A stretch of 64,000 nt of DNA, taken from the NCBI GenBank assembly GCA_015039315.1, contig WIDE01000097.1, forward strand, positions 20,392 through 84,391, written 5' to 3'. The position numbers and the translations under genes are program-made. The notes beneath the pieces are model-generated. The model saw nothing but the letters and a program-made list of their open reading frames with translations. It had not been told where the DNA came from and did no database searches. This document shows, piece after piece, positions 1-11,516 of the stretch. Position 1 is the stretch's first letter. Every line of letters starts with the position of its first letter. This stretch comes from Clavulina sp. PMI_390 (lineage: Eukaryota > Basidiomycota > Agaricomycetes > Cantharellales > Hydnaceae).

Positions 1-1
1 T

Positions 2-232
2 ACTCTGAACAACATCACCACAATCGCCCATCAGTATTCGGCCATGAACCTCGCTGGCGATTTTGTCGGCGGCCTGAATCGGTCTATCAGCCTCCTGCAA
101 GTTCAGAGGAAAGTTTATGCGCAGAGGGATCCGGATACAGCAGAGCGTATCCAGAAAATTATTGAAGTTCTGATGAACGAGAAAGCAATATTGAAGGAGG
201 TTGCGAGCCGGAAAGCAACGCAAAAAGCATAA
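2..232 (+). CDS. 3' end of an unrecognised gene (5' truncated by window)
   Basis: The frame is open from the first bases and ends at a TAA at 230-232, giving the last ~76 residues of a protein that starts outside the window. The tail is hydrophilic and probably helical (contains AQRDPDTAERIQKIIEVL and ends in KATQKA), which would suit a coiled coil. No domain is recognised. It points toward the 3' end of the giant minus-strand gene that ends at 2499. It could be only the last exon, because no intron is needed inside this stretch. Confidence 0.55.
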   Translation, partial: TLNNITTIAHQYSAMNLAGDFVGGLNRSISLLQVQRKVYAQRDPDTAERIQKIIEVLMNEKAILKEVASRKATQKA

Positions 233-1070
233 TTCTCGCTTATCCTTCTCGATTGGATTACACTCGTCTCTCTATCTATCTTGTATTACACATAGTATCA
301 TTGTTCATTTCTTAACTCACGCCGTCTCTTGCACGGCTCAGCATGTACCAGCGCAGCATGTAAAGCGCCTCAATATCCCCATGTGCAATCATATTCAGGG
401 ACCAGATAGCGTCGGGACCCGGTGCAAACAACCCCCAACTCGGTTGGGCTGCAAATCCGTTTGCGGAACTTGACTTTCTTCAATATACCAGTTCTCGGCC
501 TCAGTTCTCTTGCTTGCTTCTCCAAGCTGATGTTTCTGACCCGTGATGGCCTCTTTTGGCTATCATCGGCACGTCCATGGCTCATTACGACGTTTCGACA
601 CTGCCTGCGAAGTGAGGTCATTTATCGCTGTTGACACACACCTCATCTATTTAGCGCTACATGATACCAAGGGGCTTCACCTATCACAAGGTTGCTATGT
701 AATTCAATGCTCCACAAAGGTCCATTGTCTTTTGTTCAGTGCGACTTCCCAAGTCTCTGCTCACTCTTGCCACCTTTCTCCTCCATCCACTCCCAGTGCC
801 TGGCCCCAAGAAGTCCGTCCACCTTGGAAGAAGAATCAAGATCACTTCAGCGCATAATCAACGCGCGCCGAGGCCTAGTCGTCATCTAATAGAATTCGTC
901 ACCTGAGAAGCTCAACTGCCGCTGCGACTTTCACCTTCGTGCTCCCAAGGGGCTAATATCTACAAAGCTGTTCTTATTGACACCTTACCACAATATTATA
1001 TCTTTCCATCTGCTACCGCGCATCCAGATTGTGACTGGTCGTCCACCTTCTGTTTCGTCTTAACCTGTAG
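233..1070. other. Intergenic, no gene seen
   Basis: Several short overlapping open frames on both strands are rich in Cys, Ser and His and look like chance frames. No consistent exon chain or domain is visible. The right end may include the 5' part of the weak gene that follows. Confidence 0.4.
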
Positions 1071-2230
1071 GTGTTGGCGCCTCAAAGTCCCGCAAAAAGT
1101 CTACTTGGTATATTCATCTTTGTTCTCATGCTTGTTTTTTAGCTTATTCTACGTGTCTTATTGAGCTATTCGAACAGATAACCCATCTGCTATCGTTGAT
1201 ATCGATCCCGCAAGTGCTATCTCCGCGGCATCACGAACCCGTCAGGAGCAACTTATCAACAAGTCTTTACAGGAGGTCGAAGAGGAACCAGGCAATGATT
1301 ACAGCGACCCAAGCTTCAATGGGGATCTATGTCAGGTATGCACAGTTTTTTGCGCTCTTCGTTGCTCCTGTCTAACGAGGCTGAATCACGTAGCCCTCTA
1401 ATACCAGCGTTAGCGGCGGCGAGCATGATTCACCTTACCGCGTTAGTCTTGTGCAAGAGTCTAAAGGATCATCGCCTGGTATGTCTCTAGTCATTGCGGC
1501 TATTTCCCTTCCGTACTCATCGTCTAGCTGAACTCTCCCAACGTAAAGCGGTTGATGTGACGCCGTCTGGCCTCACCGTTTCGGCTCGACTGCTTACATT
1601 CTCGTCTGCTTGTGGCCCTACCTCCCTTCAAGGACTAGCACCGACCCCATTCATGTTACTCACACGGCACTGCAATCTCATTCCGTCTCGAAGCGGTGCT
1701 AATCTTTCTGAACATCTACAGGGTGTCGTGCAGCGGCAGAATGCTGTCGCGAACCTCGGTGAGAAGGGCCGTTGCCTTAAGTAAATTCTTGTAGCCATGT
1801 TATGTCACTTCAGGTATCACCCCAGGCGTCAAGAATTACCAAATTTTATAACGCCCTGGTCGATGCATCCGCAGCGCTGTGAGTCTCATTCATTCAAATT
1901 GAGGTTGAGAGGCTTGGGTAGGTCTTCCTGGGCGACAAGACCAGGTAATGCTGGTTCTCTTATAGGATGAGCTTGAGTTGGACAAGGCCATATACACTTT
2001 CGAGATTCCAATCACTATTTGTACGTCGTGACAGTCCTAATTGGAATGCATTCGTTTTGGAGCGTATAGTTATGCACAGGTAGCCACCGGCGGAGCCTAC
2101 GGAACCACTGACTGGATCGAGTTTGACTCTTCAACAGAATCATCGAGATCCTGTCGAAAACCTTCAAGGACTACCTGACATATTGGCAGCTCTACCGAGC
2201 ACAATTCACAAGATCAATCATAATGCAGTT
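1071..2230 (+). CDS. Possible spliced gene or remnant, function unknown
   Basis: Three stretches can be joined in phase at GT-AG sites: 1071-1107, 1178-1335 and 1394-1478. They give a hydrophilic segment containing NPSAIVDIDPASAISAAS, SLQEVEEEPGNDYSDP and SPYRVSLVQESKGSSP. Further possible exons follow (around 1830-1878 encoding ITKFYNALVDASAAL, 1964-2022 and 2080-2135), but I could not place a continuous frame to a stop, and no start codon is convincing. The acidic Ser/Pro-rich composition is protein-like, so this is either a real gene with unresolved ends or a decaying one. No family is recognised. Confidence 0.3.
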
Positions 2231-2498
2231 TCCTGGAGGCTCTAGCAGCAAGACTTCTTCTGTTCGGGATATACGTGGTCGGTGATCGGACTCATGAAGA
2301 CGAAAGAGAGTACATTTCTGGAAATGGACTGCATTAGCAGCGTCGCTACATATTATGTACAGAGGAAAGATAGAAGATTGGGGTTTCGACATGTACATAT
2401 ATCGAAAGGACACGGACAATCTACATTGTTCCGAGTTAAACGAGAGGGATGGAGATGATAGCGAGCGTCACAAGATCACTTTGGATGACTGGAGTAAA

Positions 2499-5400
2499 TC
2501 ACTCATCGAGTCCAAGGTACCCAACGAGGAAATCAACAAGGATGTCGCAACTACCTTTGTTGTTGCACACAGTCGGATAGTGTTCTTGCAGAGCGGCGGA
2601 AGTCAGCTCCATCAATGACGCTCGGTCCGTCGCGTCTCTGATGTAAGGGTCCAAAGTGCGGATCAACGTCCAGTTCGCCGAAATATCGACTTGGGTTGTC
2701 CTCTTCTCTGCTTCGGAGATTTCTGGACTGTTGCCCGCTGGATCAACCTTTTCAAGGACTCGAGAGACATAGGTTACACGGTGGAAGACACGCCAAGCCT
2801 TCTCCCGAGCGTTGTCATCAAGTGTTGCGAGCCGTTGTTGAAGACCTTGAAGAGCAATGGCGTTGCTATCGGTGGACTCGACGAGCCAGAGTGGATCAAC
2901 AACTTTGTTGAAGAAAACATCTGTGCTCTCAGCAGAGGGTTCAAGGAAGAACGACATCCAGCGATAAGCATCCACCTGTGAAGATGTGATGAGTGTATAT
3001 GCGGGAGAGCCAATGTAATGTAGCACTTACCGTCCCGGGCCGGGCTTCAAGAAGGCCCTGCGCATTCTCTTCGAGGACGCCGATGGCTCGCGGAGGGTCA
3101 ATAACGAGCTCGAACGACGTCTCCGAGGATTTTTCCTTCGTAACCGACATGTTGTAATGCAAACCTGCCATGACATCGAGGTCTGCTCCCAGTGCTATAC
3201 CCCCGGCCGACATATGCGCATCCACACCAAAGCCGAGCATTCCACGGAAACTCAGGTTGCCACCAACTTCGCTTTGTCGGAAATCGGCTGTGGAGACAGA
3301 CTCTTGATAAAAACCACCGGTGGCAGTCCAAACTGAAAGCGAGGAGAAACCACTGAGTAAAGGTTGGATGGAACACATTTAGTTATTTCACTCACCGTAT
3401 GTGTTACAGATATTCCGCTGGGATCGGGTGGGTAAAGTATCCAACAAATTGCGTTTGTCACTGAAGGTGATATCTTCGAGTGCGCTCATGGCGAGGCGAC
3501 TGAGGGCCGAGGTCTTGAATTGCTCGTATTCGCCGACAAGCTGTTCCTGCTCCCGCCGGATGCGATTCTTCAGCGCGTATGCTGCTCAGGATTAAAGATC
3601 ATTCAGCACTATGTGACCTGAGTAGAAGTTTTGTCCACACCTTCTTTTGGTTTGAAATAAGAGCAATCGTTGCTGTATTCGAGCCGCTGAGGCGTGAAAC
3701 ATGGCGTCAGCGTTGTCATCTCTGACAAAGTCGCGTAACTCACATTTGGGTAGTCAGGGTCCACCTCGCTGCCAATCCTGCCGTCAAGAGTGCCTTGTTT
3801 AGTGTAGAATGGGTTGATCTTGAAGGTCAGAAGGTTAACATCCTTGGGAATGTCAGGGTTTGGAGTGAGTGAATAGGCCACGAGAGGCATCCGATCCTTG
3901 CCGTTTAAACGAAGGGCAAAGATGTCGGCGGTTTCGCTCTCGACCAGAGCGAGACCATAATTGTTGAACTCATAGGAGACTGCGTTATCCCCTGGTAGCC
4001 AGTTACCCGTGGACTCCACGCGCATCTCCTTGCTGACCGATGTGGAGTTGAACACCGACGCGTTGTTGATTTGACTGTTGCTGAGATCAATATTACTTTT
4101 GACGTGTGCACGAGCTTGACCCTTGGAGAGGAGGGTTTCCACGCCAAAGCCCCCGTACACTTCCCATTCAAGCCCAGCGTAAAGGTCGGTATTGACAAAC
4201 AGATTGGCGCCAGATTCGCCACGAGCATTATATGTGTGAACTGTCCTATCAGCTTGGATGAATCGCACTGAGGACTGCATTGGACCCAGAGGTTCAGCAA
4301 CAGCGATCGGACAAACCAAGAAGGAAATATTGCTCACCGATGGCGCTTCTTGACTGATCACGAGAGGTAAGAGGATGATAAAATTCGTCAGTAATATAGA
4401 ACGTGTATTGCTGTCTTAAACGACTCACCCGGACCAGTAGTTTTCTTTCGGGATCGGCGGCGCGCCTTCCACATAGCCCATCAGCGTTGGATTTGTCTGA
4501 ACTTGCGCCACCCATTCGGAGATGAGAGTGCCGATTTTGAAGCCAGTGGTCAAATGCCACTTTCCCTGCACAATTGTCGAATAACAACGCTTGAGGGTAC
4601 CTCGAAGGGGGCCATCGGTATTGCGATACACAGTGCCATACTCGGTGACCGAAGGAGTGCTCTGTGTGCGATCCTCGGGGCCCGTCCACGCCGAAGGGAA
4701 TGCCCCTAATCCATCGCAGACCAAAGGCGCATCGAAGCTCACGGGAGCGGTCGATGGTACCACTTCAGGCAGTGAAATGATCCCAGCAAGATGCCAACCG
4801 GAGCCTGAAAGATCTGGCACGCACGTCTCGCCGTCGATGATCTTCGTCTCATCCATGCTGTAGTATGCGCACAAGCGAGTATCTGGTTCATTTGCTTGGC
4901 CGTGCATTCCATCGGAGATCTCCTCCAAATCTCGCGCCGCCCTCCAAATCCGCAACTCATCCATCAATAGCCATGGGGTTGGCTTGGGCATGTCGTTGAT
5001 ACCAATTTGCAAAGCTAGATCGGATAGTGGTGGGGGCCGAGCGGCGGAGGCTTGCGGCTGGATAGGAACGGTTTTGCCATTGATGAGGACCTTGAGACGG
5101 GAATCCAGTGGATTGGGAGCGCAACACCAGCTGAAGGTTTCTGTGATTTTGCCGTTATTCTGACCGACGTCGTCACTCAGGACGCGTCCCGTGCCTTCGT
5201 TGAAGCGCCACCAGCCAACCAACGATGATCTGTTCACCGCCGAGGGTGCAGCATACATGGAATCCTCCAGCTTCAGCGCCGAGCTGAACACTCTCAGCTC
5301 CGACACCGTTCCAAAGACTCCCCGTCGACCATTTGCGTTTTTCCCCAGAACAAGAGGCGCATTGCAAGAGGGAGCATCTTTCGAAGGACTGTCGGACGTC

Positions 5401-8400
5401 GAAGAGATGTGATATTCTCCTGATTGGGACGGCCGTTGGCTGAATTTTGCCGTTGCGCCCGATTGTCCGAGAGGGAACTCGCCAGCTCGCGAGATGAGAT
5501 AACTAACGCGCTGAACTTGTACTGGGGGTTTACTGGAATCGTTGGATTGTGACACCGATTGGCGTGTGATGGAGACTCGATAGGGCGTATTTGCTTGCAA
5601 GAGGCCTGGTGCTACGGAGCACGTGGTAATCGCGCGATCATTACTGAATGACAGTCGTAGGGCTTTGTCCGAGGCACTGTACATGAGATCCATCGAAATG
5701 ACCGGGCCATTCTTCCCGCTACTCGAGCTCTGCGTCAGTATGCTCATGTCTTCACCAAGCTTTGACAAAGTGAAAGATATTTGTATCGTGAAGTCACCAG
5801 CAAGGCTCAGCTCGGATGCATTGCCAAAGTTGACTGAAGCCGAGCCGTCGAAAGCGATCGCAAATCCTTGATGATGAATACACGAGAAATGGGTCCAAGC
5901 ATCCAGTGCGACGGGAGTTGGTGCAGTGAAAAAGACTCCGTTCACGGAGCCTTCGAGCTGGCAGCGATTATTCCCGACGGGGCGCGCCGATAGCACAGCG
6001 GATTGCGGACAGTTGACTGGCTCTTCATAAGGATTGGTCTCGAGCTGAACACTCTTATCTTGGTAAGCGAATACGACCCTCGGCTGAGTTTGCATGGGGA
6101 CTTGATTCAGGGGCCACGGTTTGAATGAAACCCAGGTTTCGATTGTCATCGCTCGACCACCAGTCGACACTCTTCCACGAAGCCGCTCGGGTTTGAGGAG
6201 TCTGAGAGAGTTCAGGCTGTTGACCTGAAGAGCGCGACCGCAATATCCAGGTTCGAAATGTGGTTGCTCCTTTGCAACGCGCACAGTGACATCAACTTCG
6301 TTCGAGACAAGATCATCACCAGGGCCTGCCTGGGGAACAAATGTCGCCAGTGTTGATCCTCGTCTGAAGTCTGTGCTGGAGCTGGATGGGGATGCTACCA
6401 GAACTTCGTAATCATAGCTGCGCTTGGTGACTACGGAACCGGATGGAGGTGGCTCATTCACGCTCGTAGTGAGGTATGGCAAAGAGACGTGGATGATGCT
6501 TTCCCCAGGAGCTGCCGGGTCCAGAGCTTGGAATCGCCAACCCTGAATGATCAAGCTTTCGGCGGCGGAGACTGGGCTTTGGATACCTTCGGCAAGCGTG
6601 AGAAGCAAAGAGATCTGCAAGGGCCTATATCAGAAAGAGTCTGGGCAGGAACAGGTAGAGACGCAAAGACCCACCTTTGAAGAGTCCTCAGAAGCCGGAG
6701 CCCGGGCGATAGACATGAGGATACCAAGTGACACATCGGGTGCGTTCTTGCTGCCATCAAGTACGGACGCAAAATCCTGCGAGAAAATGTAAAAAGGTCA
6801 GCCCTACGTATATCCACCGATCCAACAGACATTGACGGGAAAATAGACTGACGTCTGCAGCACTAGGAACCCCCTGCCAGTGCTCCGTTTTCGTCTCTCC
6901 ATTCTCTTGGACAGCGGTGATCAACAAGTTGAGCGCAACGTCGTCGGGTGTCCAAGGACATGGGGAGATTTGCGCCCTGACGGTAGAAGAGGCTCTCCCA
7001 CGTGGCATCAACAGTAAGGGTTTTTCGGGCTTGTCTGTTGGAAGCTTCGTCGACGCCCGATGGGAGGTCGTATTGTAGTTCAGAGCCATGAAGTAGTCGG
7101 AAGGTCCTTTGAAGTACACAGTTGCGTTGCCATTGGCACTTGAGCAGACGAATGGAGCCTGGGCACCGAAAGTTTTATCATTGTGTTGCATCAGACCAGC
7201 ATACGTCTCTCGCCCAAGCGAATCAACGTAAGAGAGACTCATGTTGACTTGGGCGCGGGCCGATCCAGGCTGAAGGGATACATCCAGCGGCTGTGCAGGT
7301 AATGCAAGCAATCCTCCGTCTGTAACTGGAACGTCAATGGCTAACATGCAGCCCTGCCCGCCCAAGTCAACCGAGCCGAGGCCAGACGCCCCAACAATCA
7401 TTGCCACTAGAAGACGTCCGGTTCGCTTTAACGGTTTCTTCACGTCAGAGGGTGGCGCAGCATTTTTTGTTGAATCTCCATCGGGCGCTGATGGGGTGAG
7501 AGGCGATGCGAGATGCTGTTCGTATGTGATTGCAGCAGATATACCGCCGCCGACAGCGAGGGATTCTGGCAGGCGGACAACAGCGCGATAGACACCGCCA
7601 GAGCCAACAACAGGGCAGTCTGAATGGACGAATGGAACAGGCTCCCTGACTGGAGGCTCGCCAGCTTTTGGTGGGCTGACCCTAACCTCATGATGAATAG
7701 CGATCCGTTGATCGCCTGTGACAGGCGATAGAAATGGCAAGATTGCGATAAAACTTTGTTAGACTCGAAAAATTAGTTGTCAAAATTACAAGGCTGCTCA
7801 CCGACGCAATCGAAGCTGCGGTCACCGCGACCCTCGTCGAAACGCCACAGCGAAAACAAGCCCTTTTCGTAGCCAGCACTTGAAAACTGGAGAGCCTGTT
7901 GAATACTTCTTGGAGGGCGAGGAGCCTCCCAGATCTTCAATTCTTTCAGTCGCCCGCGGAAGAAGGCGGGTTGTCCTCGGATGGGGCTTTTGCCGACGTA
8001 TTGGAAAGAGGCACCATTCTTGGAGCTCTTCTGCTCGGCACTCTCTCCTGCAGGTTTCCCATTGACAATGACGCTGTATATCCGCTTCTCAGCAGTATAC
8101 GTGATAGCAAGATGGTTCCAGGAAGAGGGATTGAGAGAGATGGAGGAGGTGACGAGTACAACCTCAGAGTTGTTGTCGCCGAGGGACTTGAGGACGACGC
8201 GGTATTTGGCGTCGAGGAAGACGGAGGGTCTGTTACTCTTCTCAGATCCAAATATGCAATATGCCCCATCGACAGGGGCTTCACCAGAAGACGAAACGAC
8301 GGTTGCAGAATCTGTTTTTGCTGTAGCTGCGTCAGCCTCTGGATCGCCACTGACGTCATCAAGGGCAAGATCATCTTCAGCTTCCTTTGCTGGCGGGACA

Positions 8401-8487
8401 GCGCCTTGACTCGAATCACCGGCCTGAGAAGGTTTGTCGCCCGTCGACTCCGCCTTATTCTTGTCATCATCGACTGCGTCGTCATTA

Positions 8488-8519
<32 letters not shown>

Positions 8520-10687
8520 TCCATCGCTCAAAGAATCTTCTGAGGCGAGCTCCGCCTGGTTCTTTATGTCCTGGATTGCTGTCCATGTCGCAGGTTTCCA
8601 AGGCATCACATCCTTCCGTTGCTGAAGCTCTCGAGCCTTCTCGCTGGAGATGATCGGCTCTGATCCCTCGAGCTCCTTCGAGCGCGCGAACAGCTGGTTA
8701 TAGCCGTCGACAGCGAGGTCGGGGATATCATCGTAATAGGCGGTAGCAAGAAAGCCGTACTCAATGATGAAAAGGCGATCGGGGTCTGGCGTGTTTCCAA
8801 GTTCGGTGATCATCTTTGTGCGGAGACGACGCTGGGCGAGCAGTTTTGCCTCTAGCTCGCGGCACTGGGTAATATAGACTGGTTCTTCGGCGCCTTGTAG
8901 AGCCTCGTTGCGGATGCCCTGAACCTCTTTCCACAATTTCGGATCCCAGGTCATTGCGTCCTTGCGACGCTGGAGTTCTTGAGCCTTCTCGTTCGTGATC
9001 TTTCGATTCGGCCCTTCAAGCTCCTTTGAGCGCTCATAGAGTTTCTTGTACCCGTCAGCGGCGAGATCGGTGATATCGTCGTAGTATGCCGTGTCAAGAA
9101 AGCCGTACTCGATGATGAACAGTCGAGCAGGGTCAGGCGTGGGTCCCAGTCCAGCAATGAACTTGCCTCGTAGACGGCGCTGGGCAGTCAACTTGGCCTC
9201 GAGTTCGCGGCACTTGGCAAGCATCCACTCTCGAACACGCGCATCAGGATCGTACTTGGAATAGGGTTCTGGAGCGATCCAAGTCTCGATCGTGAAGCCG
9301 CGCGAGAAGGATTCGGGTTCGGTGAGTGGGATGGTCGAATCGAGTTCGAGGAAAGTATTGTGGTCGGGCGACTCGAACGAGAGCGCGGTGGTCCTCTCGA
9401 CGTTACGGGGGAGGATGGGCTGGAGCAGTTCAGCGCAGGGATATCCGTCCTCCTGTGCAGCGTTGCAGATCCCGCCATGATTCTCGAAGACATTATCGTG
9501 CGTGACGCCGGAGTTGACGCAACTGTAATACTGTTTTCCACAGACATCGAAGAGCCCGTCCTTGGACATGTCGCACGCGTAATACACGTACTGTTCGAGA
9601 AACGAATTGTAGCTGAGGATCGTCCATCGACTAACGTTATTGGTCATCGTTGGAGTCTGAACGATCGTGAATCGACCCTTCTCCATGAAGTCGACAAAAG
9701 AGACAATAGTGGTTGGTTCAATGAACGATTGGTCGTTCATGTCCTTCGCACCTAGTCGAAATTCAGTTCGGTTGATCTCATGACGAGTGTGCATAGTTTT
9801 ATCCTCACCTAAAGTGTCCTTGGTGTTCAGAGGAGTCCCCTTCTGACCGCTTCGCCTGTAGCGAACTTCGAGCTTTGGGCAGAGGATGTCGCCGACGAGC
9901 ATGAAACGGTCAACGAGGAGGTAAGAATCGACTATGGGTTCACTAGTACCGTCTGACAAGGAGGAAGAAAGGGACGGTGATTAGTCTTCAAGCTCAAGCA
10001 CATTGAGCAGTTTTGCTTACCGAGCTTGCTGGCGCCACCACAGTTCGCCGCAAGGGGAGTGCGAGCATCAGCTCCAGTGCGACTTTGACGAAATAAGTAG
10101 ATGTATTTTCCTTAGGATAAAGAGCTTCAGCATGTAAAAAAACAGCAACTTGATATGACGATGGACTCACCATCAGAGACGACTTGGAACTCCTCCACGT
10201 TGGGAGCAGTGAGAATGGCAGTTGAAGAGGCGAAAGCATCGAGATTGCTTCGCATGCCCTTGAGGGGTCTCGCCTTGAGCAGACCACCACTCAAGTCGCG
10301 TGGCGGGATGACGAAGGGTGGTGCTACTTCTGCACCGACAACTCTGGCCTCGAATGGGAATGGCACCTCGAGTGGGGAGTCTGACCACTCATGAACGTCG
10401 TGCGGGTCCTTCTCCTCTGCCTCTTGCTGGCCTTTGTTCAGCTTTTGAGCAGCGCCTGCACCGCTAGACGCATCGGGTGTTGAGGACCGGTTGAGGTTCA
10501 ACACTGTGTAGAAGAATCGCGGCTCGGGACACATCCGGAGCGCGAAAGCGACGACGGTGCCAGAGTGTGTAACCACACGACTCGCGACGAAGCGGTCCAC
10601 AACATCGCTGGCGGTTCCAGACGAACGCTTGGGATCGTAGACGCGAAGATAGTTGTTGCGCACCTCGCTTCCGGTGAGGACAGGCAT
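2499..10687 (-). CDS. Giant multi-domain LamG/concanavalin-like protein, ~2491 aa, 12 exons
   Basis: Exons join with consistent phase: 10687-10171, 10110-10021, 9952-7802, 7715-6853, 6776-6675, 6614-4429, 4353-4338 (16 nt), 4274-3744, 3686-3618, 3567-3396, 3332-3031, 2975-2499. Laminin-G-like modules are seen from FTIETWIAPEP (~residue 422) to FSLWRFDEGRGDRSFD (~915), near ~1365-1490, at ~1490-1730 (SLVGWWRFNEGTGRVL) and at ~1750-1830 (MDELRIWRAARDLEEI). The first module is interrupted by two ~110-residue repeats and a run of Asp. The C-terminal third (~1980-2490) has no recognised domain. No signal peptide or membrane segment is seen at the chosen start, the first Met of the frame. LamG folds usually bind glycans or proteins; the ligand here is unknown. 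The gene diverges from copy A of the duplicated gene. The 16-nt exon is the least certain splice choice. Confidence 0.85.
8546..9212 (-). repeat. Intragenic tandem repeat pair (~117-codon unit) followed by poly-Asp
   Basis: Two consecutive copies encode units that each start CRELEAKL and carry RLFIIEYGFL, AYYDDI and SKELEG in the same order. They are spaced 117 codons apart (~residues 450 and 567). An Asp run encoded by GTC/GTCATC triplets at 8480-8522 (plus-strand reading) follows directly. Both lie inside a LamG module whose N-terminal strands are upstream of 9212 and whose remaining strands resume near 8280. Confidence 0.85.
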
Positions 10688-10811
10688 CGGAGTCGGTCGT
10701 TGATGGGGCTGGCTTTGGGAGATGGTATGAATGTTGGTAGGTTTCAGAATTTTTTAAGTAAAGACCCCCTCAGGACGTTATGGGGGCTCGATGATGAGTC
10801 CGAGAGACTTC

Positions 10812-11516
10812 GGGGAGTGGTGAAGAAAAGTGCTTCCTAGCACAGTCTGATGGCGTTTTGACTCCGAGATCGGCAGCACACTAATCTCTACAAACTCCGA
10901 TGTTAGCCCAGAAGAGAGTTTCCGCATCCAATTTCAGGTAATTCTTTCATGCGAGCACACTGCGTTTCACCAGGCTTGCCGTAAACCCGTGACAAGGAAC
11001 AATTTAACGTTTTATTTGCATGACTCGGCATGTGTCCGGAGTTATCAATCCGCTCAAAGGCACGCAGGGGAAACACCCCCACGCAGCCGCCACGCCCCGT
11101 CCATCTCGTGATTTGCATAGCTCGGATGCGAGAAAGGTGACGTTCTGGTGCCTGAAAGGTCTGCCGAACGGTTCCTTCTTCGGACATCGAGCCATACTCT
11201 TCCACGCGCTCCTCTCAGGCTCCATCCTAGGGCAGAGTTCACGCTCGGACCCGTTCCTCCCTAGTATATTTTGAGACCTGCCGACTTTCGCCCCTCGTTT
11301 GCGCCCCACGAACACTTCGTTCTTGGACCTCCAACCAGGCTACCAGGGATCGTGCTGGTATTGACTCTTATCGTCCAGGCTCGCTTCCACCCACACGAAG
11401 GGAGGGCACTTAGGATAATTGTGAGCTGCACTACGCAGTAACAACGTTTTCCTCTTCGCTCACGCTTCGATTGTCCTTCAAGGAGCTCTACCGTCCTTTT
11501 ACTATACTAGACAGCC
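10812..11516. promoter_or_regulatory. Conserved upstream block of gene A (shared with gene B)
   Basis: The part at ~10920-11062 is nearly identical to ~15605-15740 by eye, and similarity continues more weakly to the start codon. It lies between the divergent start codons of the giant LamG gene (10687) and gene A (11517). A minus-strand frame in it is open in both copies (shared HMPSHANKTLNCS and RVYGKPGETQ), so a short exon or peptide on that strand is an alternative to a regulatory role. Confidence 0.5.

Noticed and set aside
7899..8543. Plus-strand 214-codon frame
   Set aside because: Antisense shadow of the LamG gene; its poly-Val end is the poly-Asp codons read backwards.
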